Assembly (NCBI RefSeq): GCF_010894455.1
Contig: NZ_JAAIXY010000002.1
Coordinates: 124,001 to 188,000 of the forward strand
DNA: 64,000 nucleotides
Source of the DNA: Myxococcus eversor
GTDB lineage: Bacteria > Myxococcota > Myxococcia > Myxococcales > Myxococcaceae
Direction of reading: 5' to 3'
Positions 50,803 to 60,526 of this stretch are shown here, piece by piece. The position numbers were made by a program, and so were the translations under genes. The number at the start of each line of letters is the position of its first letter. Positions within the stretch are counted from its first letter, which is position 1. The notes beneath the pieces were generated by a model that was given only the letters and a program-made list of their open reading frames with translations, was not told where the DNA came from and made no database searches.

Positions 50803-52485
50803 TCATCGAGAGAACAAGCCGGACGACGAGTCCTGGCTCCTCCGGGTATCCAAATCGCCTTCGCACACGCCGGCTTTGCAGAAGGTGCCTGTCGGGCACG
50901 GTCCACAGATGATGCTGCCGCCGCAACCATTGGTCGTGGAGCCACACTCCAGTTCCGCCAGACCACACGCCTGCAGCTTGGTCATCGGCGCGCAACCACA
51001 GACATTGGATGCGCCCCCACCACCGCACGAGTTGGTACCCGTGCAAGTTCCACAACTGTATGTGTCACCACAACCGGCGGGAACGGAGCCACAGTTCTTG
51101 CCATTGCAGGCGGTCACCTTGGGCACCGGAGTACACCCACAGACATTCGGCGTTCCCCCGCCGCCGCAAGACTGCGGACTGGCACAAGAACCACAGTCAT
51201 GGAAGCCCCCGCACCCATTGGACACCTGGCCGCAGTTCTTTCCCGCGCAGGCAGCCACCTTCGACGTCGGCGTGCAGCCACAGACGTTCGGTGTCCCACT
51301 GCCGCCGCAAGACTTCGGGCTGTCGCAGGTTCCGCAATCGAGGGTATTGCCACAACCATTGGAGACCAGGCCGCAGTCCTTGCCGTTACAGGCGGTCGTC
51401 TGGGTCAGAGGCGTGCATCCACAAACACCGGGCGTGCCACCCCCACCGCAGGAGTTATAACCAGCGCACGTGCCACAGGAATAGCTGTCCCCGCATCCAT
51501 CTGAGGCAGAGCCACAGTTCTTACCAGCACAGGCCTCGCTCACGGTTACGGGAATACACCCGTTGGTCGTGCCACAAACGTTGGGGAGGCCACCGGCGCC
51601 ACAAGACTGCCCCGCAGGACAGCCACCGCACTCGAGCATCCCACCACAGCCATTCGGCACGGAGCCGCAGTTCATCCCCAACTGCGCGCAGGTCCAGGGC
51701 TGACACTGACAGGTGAGGGGGTCCGAGCGACAGATGCCACCCTCGTCGAATGCGCCGTCACAGTCATCGTCCAGGCCATTGCACTGCTCCGGGGGGGCGA
51801 TGCACTGGCTGGACCACTGGCCTCCGGCGCAATTCTTCGTTGACCCCGGACACACGCCATTGGGGCCGACACAGGTCGTCGTGAGCGTGTCCGCTCCCTG
51901 GCCCTGGGCGTTGTCAACGATGCCGTCCCTGTTGTCGTCGCATCCATTGCATGTTTCAGCCGATGCCGTCACGCGGGTACAGGGCGCCAGGGAGCCGTCC
52001 GTGCCGCACTGCCGATAAGCCTCGGCGCCACACTGATTTCCGCAGGTCAGCTTCTTGTCGGTGGGGATGACGCAGGTCCAACCGCCCGCCACACAAGTCA
52101 TCGTCCCGGAGCAACCGTTACTCAGCGGATCACACGCACCTGCGGTAAGTCCCTCATCAACGAGACCGTCACCGTCGTCGTCGCAGTTGTTGCAAACTTC
52201 CACGCCATATGCCGTACAGGAGCCCGAGATAAGATCCCCTTCGGTGTCGCACGTGATGAAGCCGGAGCGGCCACAGACCGAACAAGACTGCGTTGAGACA
52301 GGGGAGTATGAACAGTCACTCCAATACTCGTCACACGTCTGGGTGCCGACGCATGCGCCCCTGTTACATGCCTGGGTGCCGCCTTGGGGAAAGCATGCGG
52401 CCTGGACCTCGTGCGCCCCCAGCGAACACAACAACACGAGTCCCATCACCCACGAGGGGAGGAGACGACAAAAGAAATACCTCAT
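50803..52485 (-). CDS. Secreted Cys-rich repeat protein with MopE-like motifs
   Basis: A 560-residue secreted protein from ATG 52485 (signal peptide MRYFFCRLLPSWVMGLVLLC..AQA-type cleavage). The N-terminal half has calcium-loop-like MopE motifs (NNCDDDGDGLVDEG, NGCDDNRDGIVDN, NGLDDDCDGAFDEG). The C-terminal half has four 47-residue repeats with eight cysteines each, flanked by divergent copies. It must be heavily disulfide-bonded outside the cell. It ends 29 bases before the Rhs lipoprotein on the same strand, so the two are co-transcribed; it may be a surface anchor or a delivery partner of that toxin. No enzyme motif. Confidence 0.85.
   Translation of the reverse strand: MRYFFCRLLPSWVMGLVLLCSLGAHEVQAACFPQGGTQACNRGACVGTQTCDEYWSDCSYSPVSTQSCSVCGRSGFITCDTEGDLISGSCTAYGVEVCNNCDDDGDGLVDEGLTAGACDPLSNGCSGTMTCVAGGWTCVIPTDKKLTCGNQCGAEAYRQCGTDGSLAPCTRVTASAETCNGCDDNRDGIVDNAQGQGADTLTTTCVGPNGVCPGSTKNCAGGQWSSQCIAPPEQCNGLDDDCDGAFDEGGICRSDPLTCQCQPWTCAQLGMNCGSVPNGCGGMLECGGCPAGQSCGAGGLPNVCGTTNGCIPVTVSEACAGKNCGSASDGCGDSYSCGTCAGYNSCGGGGTPGVCGCTPLTQTTACNGKDCGLVSNGCGNTLDCGTCDSPKSCGGSGTPNVCGCTPTSKVAACAGKNCGQVSNGCGGFHDCGSCASPQSCGGGGTPNVCGCTPVPKVTACNGKNCGSVPAGCGDTYSCGTCTGTNSCGGGGASNVCGCAPMTKLQACGLAELECGSTTNGCGGSIICGPCPTGTFCKAGVCEGDLDTRRSQDSSSGLFSR
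50971..51534 (-). repeat. Four tandem 141-bp units (47-residue Cys-rich repeat)
   Basis: Four contiguous 47-residue units in the protein encoded at 50803-52485, each starting AC-x-GK-x-CG and with cysteines at unit positions 2, 7, 14, 20, 23, 29, 38 and 40; the centre reads SCGGGGTPNVCGC. The DNA copies have diverged, so the array is old, but the cysteine spacing is exact in all four. Confidence 0.9.
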
Positions 52486-53041
52486 TTTGAGCCATACCCC
52501 CTCAGCGAACCGCTCTGCCGAAACAAGATGATGCAAATCCTGGTCATTTTTATTGCGCCTCGAAGAATCCCGCCAGGACCCGTCTCTTCCGGTGACGAAA
52601 ACGGAGGGAGATGGCTGACGCGGCAGACAGGCTCATTTGAATTCAGACAATCAGGAATTTCCCACAAGCCCTCGGTGAGTCTCGGCCCAAAGCGTTCGTT
52701 CAATGAGATGGCGTGACGGCGTCCACCGGAAAGGGTCCGGCCGCCACGAGAGCCCCCTGCCCCGTTCTAGCCCGAGCGAGCCCCGCAGGAAATCATGGCG
52801 AGACATCATGGACAGACAGGGGAGCCTGAGGCTCCGTCCTCAGTTGGTGCAATCGGCTGGACCTTGGGTGACATCCGATGGGCCTCTGGCCTCGCCTTTG
52901 TGACCATGACGTACCGAATCAGTGAGCGTCTTCGTGGTTGTGAAGTACATGGCGGAACTCATGCATCTGACATGCCGCGGGGTTTCGGACCGCCTGAAGA
53001 TTGAGAGAATGCCGTCTCTAGCCACTACGGAGAGGCAGGCC
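52486..53041. other. Intergenic region upstream of the Cys-rich/Rhs operon
   Basis: 556 bases without a supported gene. The part next to 52485 (to about 52700) is AT-richer and should hold the operon promoter. A short symmetric element GGAGCC-TGA-GGCTCC is at 52821-52835. The right end leads into a decayed transposase. Nothing else is recognisable. Confidence 0.45.
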
Positions 53042-54030
53042 GTGAAGAAGAGTCGGTTCAGCGAAGAGCAGATGGTCGCCATTCTGCGAGAGCCGAAGCG
53101 GCCGTCCCCACGAAGAAGCACGGGGGAGCGAACCTAGGGTCTACGTGTGGCACAAGCGCTTCGGAGGCATGGACGCCACCGACACGACGAGGCTGAAGCA
53201 AGGGACTTGGATATCGAGGTACCGAAGTAGACGGTGAGCGCCACCGCGCAAGGCAGCAGGTGGATGATGCCCGTGCATGGGACTGTCCACCCGTCGAGAA
53301 TGCTGGCTGCTGCGGGTGGCGCGCTCGGCACTGGGGTATGTGTCGCAGAAGGCACAGCGGGAGGAGCCTGTCGTGGAGCGAATGCGCGAACTCGCCCTTC
53401 AGTTCCCGAGGTACGGCTAACGTCGCATCTGCATCTTCTTGGGGCGAGACGGTCACTACATGTGTCCAGACAGAGCGTATCGGCTCTGGCGGAAGGCGGG
53501 CCTGCAAGTGCCGCGCAAACGGCCCGGGCGGCGAGCGGCGGCCAGCCGCCCGCGTCCGCTGCCGACCACGGGGCCCAACCAAGTGTGGGCCTACGACTTC
53601 GTCTCCGACCGCCGCGCCAACATGTAGCAGCTCAAATTCCTCATTGTGGTGGACGAGTGGACACGCGAGTGCCTCGCCATCGACGTCGCGGGCGCCATCC
53701 GCTCCGAGCGGATGGTTGAGGTGCTGTCGAAGCTGGCGAGCCAGAGAGGGGCGCCCCGGCACATGCTCAGTGACAACGTTCCGGAGTTCGTGGCCTCGGC
53801 CATCCTGCGAAGGCCCGCATCGAGCTGGCGCACATAGCTCCAGGCAAGCCCTCGCAGAAGGGCACCGACGAGAGCTTCAACGGACGCTTTCGCGACGAGT
53901 GCCTCAACATGGAATGGTTTCTCTCCAGGTTAGAGGCGGAGGTTGTCATCGAGGCGTGGCGACAGCACTACAACCACGTCTGCCCCCACTCGAGCCTCGG
54001 CCGCCACATCCCTGGAATTTCGACGGTAGT
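53042..54030 (+). pseudogene. Decayed IS3-family (IS407-group) transposase
   Basis: Translation in shifting frames recovers KKSRFSEEQMVAILRE (orfA start), FGGMDATD, LDIEV, then orfB pieces: YRLWRKAGLQVPRKRPGRR, QVWAYDFVSDRRANM followed by an in-frame stop, LKFLIVVDEWTRECLAIDV, HMLSDNVPEFVA, GTDESFNGRFRDECLN and PHSSLG. The order and motifs are those of the IS407 group. Several frameshifts, a stop, and a changed SDNGPEF motif show that it is inactive. Confidence 0.88.
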
Positions 54031-54226
54031 GCGAAGCAGTGGTGCCCGACTCATACCGGTCAGCACCTCTCTCGTAGTCGGTGGTCCGAAGGATTCATGT
54101 AGGTCAGCCCGGGCAAGCCGCATCCAAGATCCTGGACTACCGTCCATGTTCGCGTACGCCCACTGAACGCAACCTTCGCGCTCTGCAAACCCCGGCCCGA
54201 GCAGTCTCCCGTCATGACGCAAGCGC

Positions 54227-56830
54227 TCAGGAACCGCCTACTCCTCCTCCGCCCGTCGCGCCGCCGCGCCCCTCCACGCGCGTCAACAGGCCGGCGAGGC
54301 CCTCGAAGCTGGCGTTGCCCACCTGGTGCAGCCCGAAGCCCCAGAGGAACGCCGTCATGCCCGCGCCGAAGCCACCCCACGTCGGTGAGAAGACGTTGAG
54401 GAGTTGCAGGCCCAGCACCACCGCCACGCCCGTGAGCAACGCCAGCAACGCCAGCTCCACCACCCACAGGTGACGCGGCGACGGCAACGGCACACCCTCC
54501 AGTGCACTGAAGCCACCCGCCGAGTCCGCGTCCTCGCTCGGAGGAGCCTCTGGCAGCGTCGGCAGGCTGCCACCCGTGGGCGCGCTGGCGGCGGGCACCT
54601 CCGGCGCGGTGGGCGCGGAGAAGCTCAGCGCCTCCCTCCCCGTGGGAACTCCCAGCCTGCCACTCATGCTGGTGCTCTGTGGACTCGGGTAGGCCTGGAG
54701 CGCCATCGCCGCCTTGTCCACCTTGTAGTCCGCGTCCTGCAATGTCTCCGGCTTCAACGCGAGCTGCGCCTCGTTCAGCAGCGAGTCGATGTGTCCCAGC
54801 TCATGCAGCTCGGAGTCAGAAGTAGCCGCACTGCGTTTGCTCGTCACCTCCGCGCGCAGCGCTTCGATTCGCTTGCGCACCTGTCCCGTCTGCGCATGGT
54901 GGAGGAGGTCTCTCGCCTCGCGGTACTTCGCCGCGGCATCGTGCGGAGACTCCGCCCCCAGCGCCAGCATCGCCTCGCGCAGCTTCGCCTCCGCGCTGTC
55001 CAGCTCCACCTTCTGCGCGTCGCTGGCCGTGCTCCTCGCCTCCGCCAACGCCTCGCGCAGCTCCTGCAACAGCCGGAGCACGTAGTGCGCATACGCGCCC
55101 TGGTACAGCCGGAAGCCCTCGTCCACGCTGACGTCCGCGCGCGCTCGCGCCTGCTTCAGCCTGTCCTTCACCTCCGCGGTCAACTCCCGCCACTCCTCCT
55201 GCGTGAAGCCCCGGGGATTGCGCGGCGAGGCCACCGCCAGCGACAGCTCCCCGCAGAGGACGTCGAAGTAGGAACGCCGGGCCCGCTCGAACCGCAGCCG
55301 CGCCGTCGCCAGGTCGCCCTCGTCCAGGGACGCACGCACCTCCTGGAGCAGCGGCAACAGCTCATACATCAGCCGGAAGCCCAGGCTGTCGTCTTCCCCC
55401 AGCTTCTGCGCCAGCGTGCGCGCCTGCGTCTCCAGCTCCGCCAGCTTCGCCTTCAGCCCCGCTCGCGCCAGTTCCTCCACGTTCTGCTGGCGCAGCACCT
55501 TGAGCTGCTCCTCCAGACGCTCCGTCGGCACATTGCCCAGGCGCAGCGACGTCTCCGCCTCGTCCAGCAGATTGCTCGCCTGCGCCGGCCTCAGCTCTCT
55601 CGGAAGCGCGTTCAGTTCGCGCGTGCCCGCGCACCACGCCTCGTACAGCCGCAGCTCCGGCTCCACTCGCGCCAGCTCCGCCTCCGCCACCCGGCCGCCT
55701 CGCAGCGGTCCGCGAATCCTCGAGACGATGGCGTCGATGCGCGCGCGCACCTCCAGCCCCACTCGCCGCGTCTCCGCGTCCTGGCCGTTGAGCAGCTCCG
55801 CCGCCTTCTGCCTCAGCGCCTGCGCTCGATGGAGCTGCTGCGCCCGGGGCCGGATGTTCTGCGTGTACAGCCGCACCCCATACGAAGACACCGCGCCCGC
55901 CGCGATGAGCAGCGCGCCCCACAGCCAGGGCGTCCTCACCCAGACGGTGAAGGGCTGCTCCACCGCCACGCCTTGCGGCACCGCCATCCGCACCGTCCCC
56001 GTGTACTCGCCCGGCCCGTCCAGCCCGCGCAGATGCAACAGCAGCGTGCCACTGCCATTCGCTGACACCTGCACCGTGGAGTCCGCCGCCGACAGGTCCA
56101 GGTCCTTGCCGTCCTTCCCGCCGCCCTCCAGGAAGAAGTGGGAACCTCCGAAGTGCGGCTGCACCAACGTCGCCCCCAGGTCCGGCGCCTTGTGCTGGAG
56201 CTGGAGCAGCCGGGGCGCGGCCACCATCCCCGTCACGCCCGCCGTCTCCTTGAAGGGCAGCCGCACCGTCGCTTCCACCGTGCCCAGCCCCCAGCCCGAC
56301 GCCGCCACCGCTGGCGACGTCGCGATGAACTGCACCGCCGGCACCGCCTGCGTCCGCGTGACGACGAGCGCCGTCGTCTCACGCCCGCTCGCGTGCACCA
56401 GCACCAGCTGCCCCGTGTAGTCCCCCGCCGCCGGCAGCTTCCCGGACACCTCCAGGTACAGCGGCGCCCTCGATGAAATGGACGGCGACGTGCCCGCATC
56501 CCCGGCGCCCGCGGCCTCGCGCACGACGGCCGTCAGCGTCACCTGGGAGCCATCGCTCGCCTGGAGCGGATCCACCAGCACCGTCACTCCGCCGGGCAGC
56601 GCCTCCTCCACGCCCGCGTCACCCGGTGGCGGCGACAAGAGGTCCACGCGCAGCACCGTGCGGAAGTCCTCCGACGTCGTGCGCAGCTTCACCTCGTTGT
56701 TGGCCGTGGCCCCGGCCACGCGCAGCCGCGTCTGCGCCAACGCGACGCTCGACGACGCGGAGAGCACCACGAGCAACCCCAGGCGGAAGAGACCCCGGGC
56801 ACGGCGGCAACGGGCATCGAGGACGAACAT
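54227..56830 (-). CDS. Large coiled-coil membrane protein next to the EAD1 protease
   Basis: An 867-residue protein with signal peptide (LFRLGLLVVLSASSSVALAQ), an extracytoplasmic beta-rich part (~35-300), a membrane helix (WLWGALLIAAGAVSSYGVRLY, ~305-325), a long helical and probably coiled-coil region (~335-700, rich in Leu, Glu, Arg, Ala), a Pro/Ser linker, and two C-terminal membrane segments (VVELALLALLTGVAVVLGLQL; FGAGMTAFLWGFGLHQVG). No family is recognised. It starts 36 bases after the EAD1-trypsin stop, so the two are very likely one unit and it may be the membrane partner or target of that protease. Confidence 0.8.
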   Translation of the reverse strand: MFVLDARCRRARGLFRLGLLVVLSASSSVALAQTRLRVAGATANNEVKLRTTSEDFRTVLRVDLLSPPPGDAGVEEALPGGVTVLVDPLQASDGSQVTLTAVVREAAGAGDAGTSPSISSRAPLYLEVSGKLPAAGDYTGQLVLVHASGRETTALVVTRTQAVPAVQFIATSPAVAASGWGLGTVEATVRLPFKETAGVTGMVAAPRLLQLQHKAPDLGATLVQPHFGGSHFFLEGGGKDGKDLDLSAADSTVQVSANGSGTLLLHLRGLDGPGEYTGTVRMAVPQGVAVEQPFTVWVRTPWLWGALLIAAGAVSSYGVRLYTQNIRPRAQQLHRAQALRQKAAELLNGQDAETRRVGLEVRARIDAIVSRIRGPLRGGRVAEAELARVEPELRLYEAWCAGTRELNALPRELRPAQASNLLDEAETSLRLGNVPTERLEEQLKVLRQQNVEELARAGLKAKLAELETQARTLAQKLGEDDSLGFRLMYELLPLLQEVRASLDEGDLATARLRFERARRSYFDVLCGELSLAVASPRNPRGFTQEEWRELTAEVKDRLKQARARADVSVDEGFRLYQGAYAHYVLRLLQELREALAEARSTASDAQKVELDSAEAKLREAMLALGAESPHDAAAKYREARDLLHHAQTGQVRKRIEALRAEVTSKRSAATSDSELHELGHIDSLLNEAQLALKPETLQDADYKVDKAAMALQAYPSPQSTSMSGRLGVPTGREALSFSAPTAPEVPAASAPTGGSLPTLPEAPPSEDADSAGGFSALEGVPLPSPRHLWVVELALLALLTGVAVVLGLQLLNVFSPTWGGFGAGMTAFLWGFGLHQVGNASFEGLAGLLTRVEGRGGATGGGGVGGS

Positions 56831-56866
56831 CCGCCGACGATAACAGGCGCGTCCCCCGCCTCCAGT

Positions 56867-57901
56867 TCACTCCCAGCCCAGCAGCGCCTTCACCTCCCGG
56901 GACAGGCTCCGGCGGATGGTGTCCGTGGGGATGCCCTCGTTGTGTCCCGTGGCGGACGGCATCCGCGGCCCCCCGCTGTGATGCAGCGCGGCCAGACGCA
57001 GGTCCTGGGTGAAACACGGCGCGCCGGAGGACCCGGGGCTCGTGGACGTCCGATAGGACACACGGGTGCGCGACGCGTTGACGGCCAGGAACTCGTCCAG
57101 CGCCACGCTCATCGGCTGCCCCTCCGGGTGCTGGACGATGAGCGCCAGGCTGCCCAGGACGATGGGCACCTCCACCTCGGGCAGCTCCAGCCAGCCCCGG
57201 GGCTCGTCCTCCACCGGCTCCTCGCCCGGCGCTCCCTCCACCTGGAGGAAGGCGTAGTCCAGCTCGTCCACCGTCGCCTCGCGAGGCCTGGGGTGCATCA
57301 GGTCCGCGGGGCTGTACGAGCTGCGCGCGATGCAACGCTTCACCGCGTACCGCGTCCCCGACTGGAGCAGCGTCCGGTCCGGCAACACCTTGTGGTCGAA
57401 GCGCACGCGCAGCGACTCCAGCAGCCGGTTCTCGATGACATGGAAGTTGGTGAGCACCACGTTGCGCGACACCAAAAACCCCGTCCCCAGGGACGCACCC
57501 AGCACCGGCTCCACCCGACAGACGCGCCGCTCAATCGCGGCGAGCCTCCGGCGCCACCCGTCCGCGCCACCGTCCTCCGCCCAGGAGCCGACGATGCGCT
57601 CCAGGCTGCGACGCGGAATGCTCCGCTGCACCGAGGCGAGGTAGCCCTGCATGAAGCGATGCAGCCGCGCGTGCCGAGGATGGGCGCCGTGCATGCCCGT
57701 CACCAGCTCCCGCGTCCACCCTTCCGATTCCGCGCGCTGGATGAGGCCCGTCGCCCGCTCCCTCGGGCCGCCCGTTGGAACGAGCACTTCCAAATCCCGG
57801 TGGCACACCGAGGCCACCACCCGGCGAAGGTCCTCCACCGAGGGAAACGCCCCCAGCATCGCCAACAGCAACTCGTCTCGTTCCGCGCCGTCGAGCTCCA
57901 T
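56867..57901 (-). CDS. EAD1-trypsin: effector-associated domain 1 fused to a trypsin-like serine protease
   Basis: A 344-residue cytoplasmic protein. Residues 1-85 (LDGAERDELLLAMLGAFPSV, EDLRRVVASV, HARLHRFMQGYL) match effector-associated domain 1, a death-like adaptor that in bacterial conflict systems links effectors to partners with the same domain. Residues ~125-344 are a trypsin-like protease with the triad His154 (TNFHVI), Asp215 (DELDYAFLQ) and Ser292 (SPGSSGAPCF). There is no signal peptide. The normal expectation is an EAD1-bearing sensor elsewhere in the genome; none is in this window. It sits between a coiled-coil membrane protein and two macroglobulin-like genes. Confidence 0.88.
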   Translation of the reverse strand: MELDGAERDELLLAMLGAFPSVEDLRRVVASVCHRDLEVLVPTGGPRERATGLIQRAESEGWTRELVTGMHGAHPRHARLHRFMQGYLASVQRSIPRRSLERIVGSWAEDGGADGWRRRLAAIERRVCRVEPVLGASLGTGFLVSRNVVLTNFHVIENRLLESLRVRFDHKVLPDRTLLQSGTRYAVKRCIARSSYSPADLMHPRPREATVDELDYAFLQVEGAPGEEPVEDEPRGWLELPEVEVPIVLGSLALIVQHPEGQPMSVALDEFLAVNASRTRVSYRTSTSPGSSGAPCFTQDLRLAALHHSGGPRMPSATGHNEGIPTDTIRRSLSREVKALLGWE

Positions 57902-58102
57902 GGTGTCACCCGTGAAGAACCGCTGACGAAGCCTTCTCCGGCCTGCCGACGCTGCCGTGAATCTTCCGTATTCTCCGAGCGGATGCCCAGGGGGTAGCCG
58001 CGCTTCTGCCCTGACGTGCTGGTTCCAGAAGCCCGTGAGCAGACACTCCTTACCGGGCCGTCCGCGATACGGCCCCGGTCCGAAGTCCGCGAAGACCCCG
58101 CC

Positions 58103-60526
58103 TCAGCGCACCGCCCACGTAGCGGGAGGTACGTAGGAGACGACGTCCGGCCGAGCAAGCACCCGCAGCGACGAGGCACCCGCCTGGAGCGTCCCCGCCA
58201 GCGTGGGGATGACACGGAAGCGAGCCTGGAAGGTCTCCCCTTGTCCTCGGGCAGGCAGCTTCAGCGTCACCGCGCCGTCCTCCGAGGTCCACGACGAGAC
58301 ACTCCCCGACGCCACCAGCGCGTCCAGGCTGGCGGAGTCCACCTGCACGCCCGCCGGTAGCCCGTGCCTCAATTCCAGCACCAGGCCCGAAGGCGTGGAG
58401 GCCTGCACCGTCACCTCCACGGGCTGCCCGACTCGCGCCTCCCGGGGCGAGTCCACGGCCAGCTCCAGTCCACCCTGCGACTCCTGCTTCCACGGCACGG
58501 CGGCGGACAGCGCCAGCGCGAAGCCCAGGCCCGGCACCGCGGGCTCCGCGCGCACCGTCCAGGCATGCGCACCCGCCGAGCCCGTCGCCAGGGCCTCCAG
58601 CGCCAGCACCTCGCGCAGCGCCTTCGCGTCGTACGTGCCCTCGGCCACGGGCTTGCCATCGCGCTCCAGCACCACGCGCACGCTCGCGGGCAGCGGCTCC
58701 TTGAAGAGCGACACCACGGCCTTGAGCGCCAGCCGGTTCGTCCGGCCACTGCCCCACCCACGCGCCGGCCCGTAGCTCGCGAGCAGCGACGCGCCCAGGT
58801 CCGCCAGCGGCGCCTTGTCGTCGCCCTCCAGGCCCAGCACCGCCAGCGCGGTGGCCTCCGCCTCCGAGGGCACCTCGCCATCGGCCGCCACCACGCCCGC
58901 ATCCACCGGCAGGTACGCGGCGCCGTCCTCGCGCGTCTTCAGTGCATCACGCACCTGCGCCCGCAGCGAGTCCCGCAGCGCGCCCGTCACGATGCCGCTC
59001 GCCAGCAGCGACGCCGCCGTGTAGCCGTCCTTCACGTGCGCCCGGTTGCGCTCCAGCGCGCCCGACGCCAGCGCCGTGAAGCGCGCCGCGCGCCGCTGGC
59101 CCACCGGCGTCCCGGACGCCGCCACCACCGCGCGCGTACAGTCCGCCGTCGCCACCAGCAGTCGCTGCAACGTCCAACCGTCGCCACCCTGGCACGTGCC
59201 ATCCGGACGCTGCGCCGCGGCCACCCAGCCCGCGAGCCGCTCGCCCAGTCGCGCCAGCACCGGGTTGTCCGGGTGGAGCAGCGTGCCCTCCACCAGCAGC
59301 GTCGCCGACACCACGTCCGGCGTGCGCCCCAGCCGCAGCGCGCGCTGCGTCGCCTGCGCCACGAGGACGCGCACCCCTTCCGCGTCCACCAGTCCCCCCG
59401 CCGACTCCGGCGGTGACGCCACGCGCCCGCCCTTCGGCGACAGGGCCGCCTTCAGCACCTGGGCCGCCTGGGGCTCGCCCAGCGCTGTCAGCAACTCCGG
59501 CGCGCGCCCGGCCAGCATCAGCGCATACGCCACGTCGTCCGAGCCACCGCGAGCCCCCGCCGACGTCAGCTCCGAGCGCAGCACGCCGAGCCCGCCGGGA
59601 TACACCTGGAGCCGCACGCGCTCACTGCCCACCTGCGCGTCCGCGGCGCCCGTGAGCGTCAACGTGCGAGGCGCGGCCAGCGTGCCACTCCACGTCTGGA
59701 CCACGGGCCTGCCGGTGGGCCACACGTCCAGGGGCTTCTCCACGCTGTCCGCGTCTCCCAGCGCCGCGCGCACCGCGATGGGCCCGGGGCCGGAGACGCG
59801 CACCGTCACGTACTCCACCACGCTGCCTCGCGCCGGCACGCGCACCGTGCGCGCGGCGCCATCCACCGTCGCCCCCGTGGCCTCCACCTTCAGCGACGTC
59901 TCCACCACGGCATCCGTCGTGTTCACCACCTGCACCGGCACGCGCACGGAGTCGCCCGCGCGCAGGAAGGGCGGCAGCACCGGGTCCACGTACGTGGGCA
60001 GCGTGCCCGCGAAGCTCGTCACCGCGCCGGCCTGGGCGCCAGAGCGCGAGTGCGCCAGCGCCAGCACGCGCCAGCGGGTGAGCCGGTCCGGCACGCGCAC
60101 CGGCAGCGTCGCGCTACCAGACTCGTCCGTCACCACCAGCGGCTCGAAGAGGAACGTCTCCGGGAACCACGCGCGGCTGGGCGCTCCCACGGATTGCGGC
60201 TTCTGCTCCCCACCGCCGCCCTTGGGGCGGCGCGCGTCCCCCTCGTCCGCCTTCTGGGCGATAGCGCCGAAGCCGTCCTCTTCCGGCGCGGCCCCTCCCA
60301 CAGGGGGCGCCATCACAGGCGCCGCGGCCATCTCCGCCTCGGCGGAGCCCCTGAGGAGCAAGTCCGCCGACCGGTCCATCATCGCCTGGCCCGGGGGCTC
60401 GAAGTGCCCCGACAGCGCGGACGAGGACGCTCCAAAAAGCCTCCGGAAGTTGTCCCCGAACAAGGTCACCAGGAGCACGAACCCCACGACGACACACACC
60501 GCCCCGACGACGATTTTGCGAATCAC
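58103..60526 (-). CDS. Alpha-2-macroglobulin-like protein, C-terminal half (A2M and thioester-like domains)
   Basis: An 807-residue protein with an N-terminal membrane helix (VVGAVCVVVGFVLLVTLFGD), a low-complexity linker (~60-115) and the A2M core WFPETFLFEPLVVTDESGSATLPVRVPDRLTRWRVLALAHS (split by reading) near residue 120. The helical toroid of the thioester domain follows (~390-640), and a closing beta domain. No CxEQ thioester motif is present. Macroglobulins trap proteases that cut their bait region. The GTG start overlaps the stop of the preceding gene by four bases (GTGA) behind a GGGAGG box, so the two halves are made together. Confidence 0.88.
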   Translation of the reverse strand: MIRKIVVGAVCVVVGFVLLVTLFGDNFRRLFGASSSALSGHFEPPGQAMMDRSADLLLRGSAEAEMAAAPVMAPPVGGAAPEEDGFGAIAQKADEGDARRPKGGGGEQKPQSVGAPSRAWFPETFLFEPLVVTDESGSATLPVRVPDRLTRWRVLALAHSRSGAQAGAVTSFAGTLPTYVDPVLPPFLRAGDSVRVPVQVVNTTDAVVETSLKVEATGATVDGAARTVRVPARGSVVEYVTVRVSGPGPIAVRAALGDADSVEKPLDVWPTGRPVVQTWSGTLAAPRTLTLTGAADAQVGSERVRLQVYPGGLGVLRSELTSAGARGGSDDVAYALMLAGRAPELLTALGEPQAAQVLKAALSPKGGRVASPPESAGGLVDAEGVRVLVAQATQRALRLGRTPDVVSATLLVEGTLLHPDNPVLARLGERLAGWVAAAQRPDGTCQGGDGWTLQRLLVATADCTRAVVAASGTPVGQRRAARFTALASGALERNRAHVKDGYTAASLLASGIVTGALRDSLRAQVRDALKTREDGAAYLPVDAGVVAADGEVPSEAEATALAVLGLEGDDKAPLADLGASLLASYGPARGWGSGRTNRLALKAVVSLFKEPLPASVRVVLERDGKPVAEGTYDAKALREVLALEALATGSAGAHAWTVRAEPAVPGLGFALALSAAVPWKQESQGGLELAVDSPREARVGQPVEVTVQASTPSGLVLELRHGLPAGVQVDSASLDALVASGSVSSWTSEDGAVTLKLPARGQGETFQARFRVIPTLAGTLQAGASSLRVLARPDVVSYVPPATWAVR

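Noticed and set aside
50971..51534. Regularly spaced DNA repeats that could suggest a CRISPR array
   Set aside because: The period is 141 bases, in frame, and the units encode a conserved Cys pattern, so it is a protein repeat. No short identical repeats with unique spacers occur.
52821..52843. Symmetric elements GGAGCC-TGA-GGCTCC and CTGAGG-CTCCGT-CCTCAG
   Set aside because: Short, overlapping and far from any gene end; expected by chance in GC-rich DNA.
54060..54226. Possible small gene between the IS407-like remnant and the coiled-coil gene
   Set aside because: Frames here are short or continue as antisense of the neighbour; likely the IS end plus spacer.
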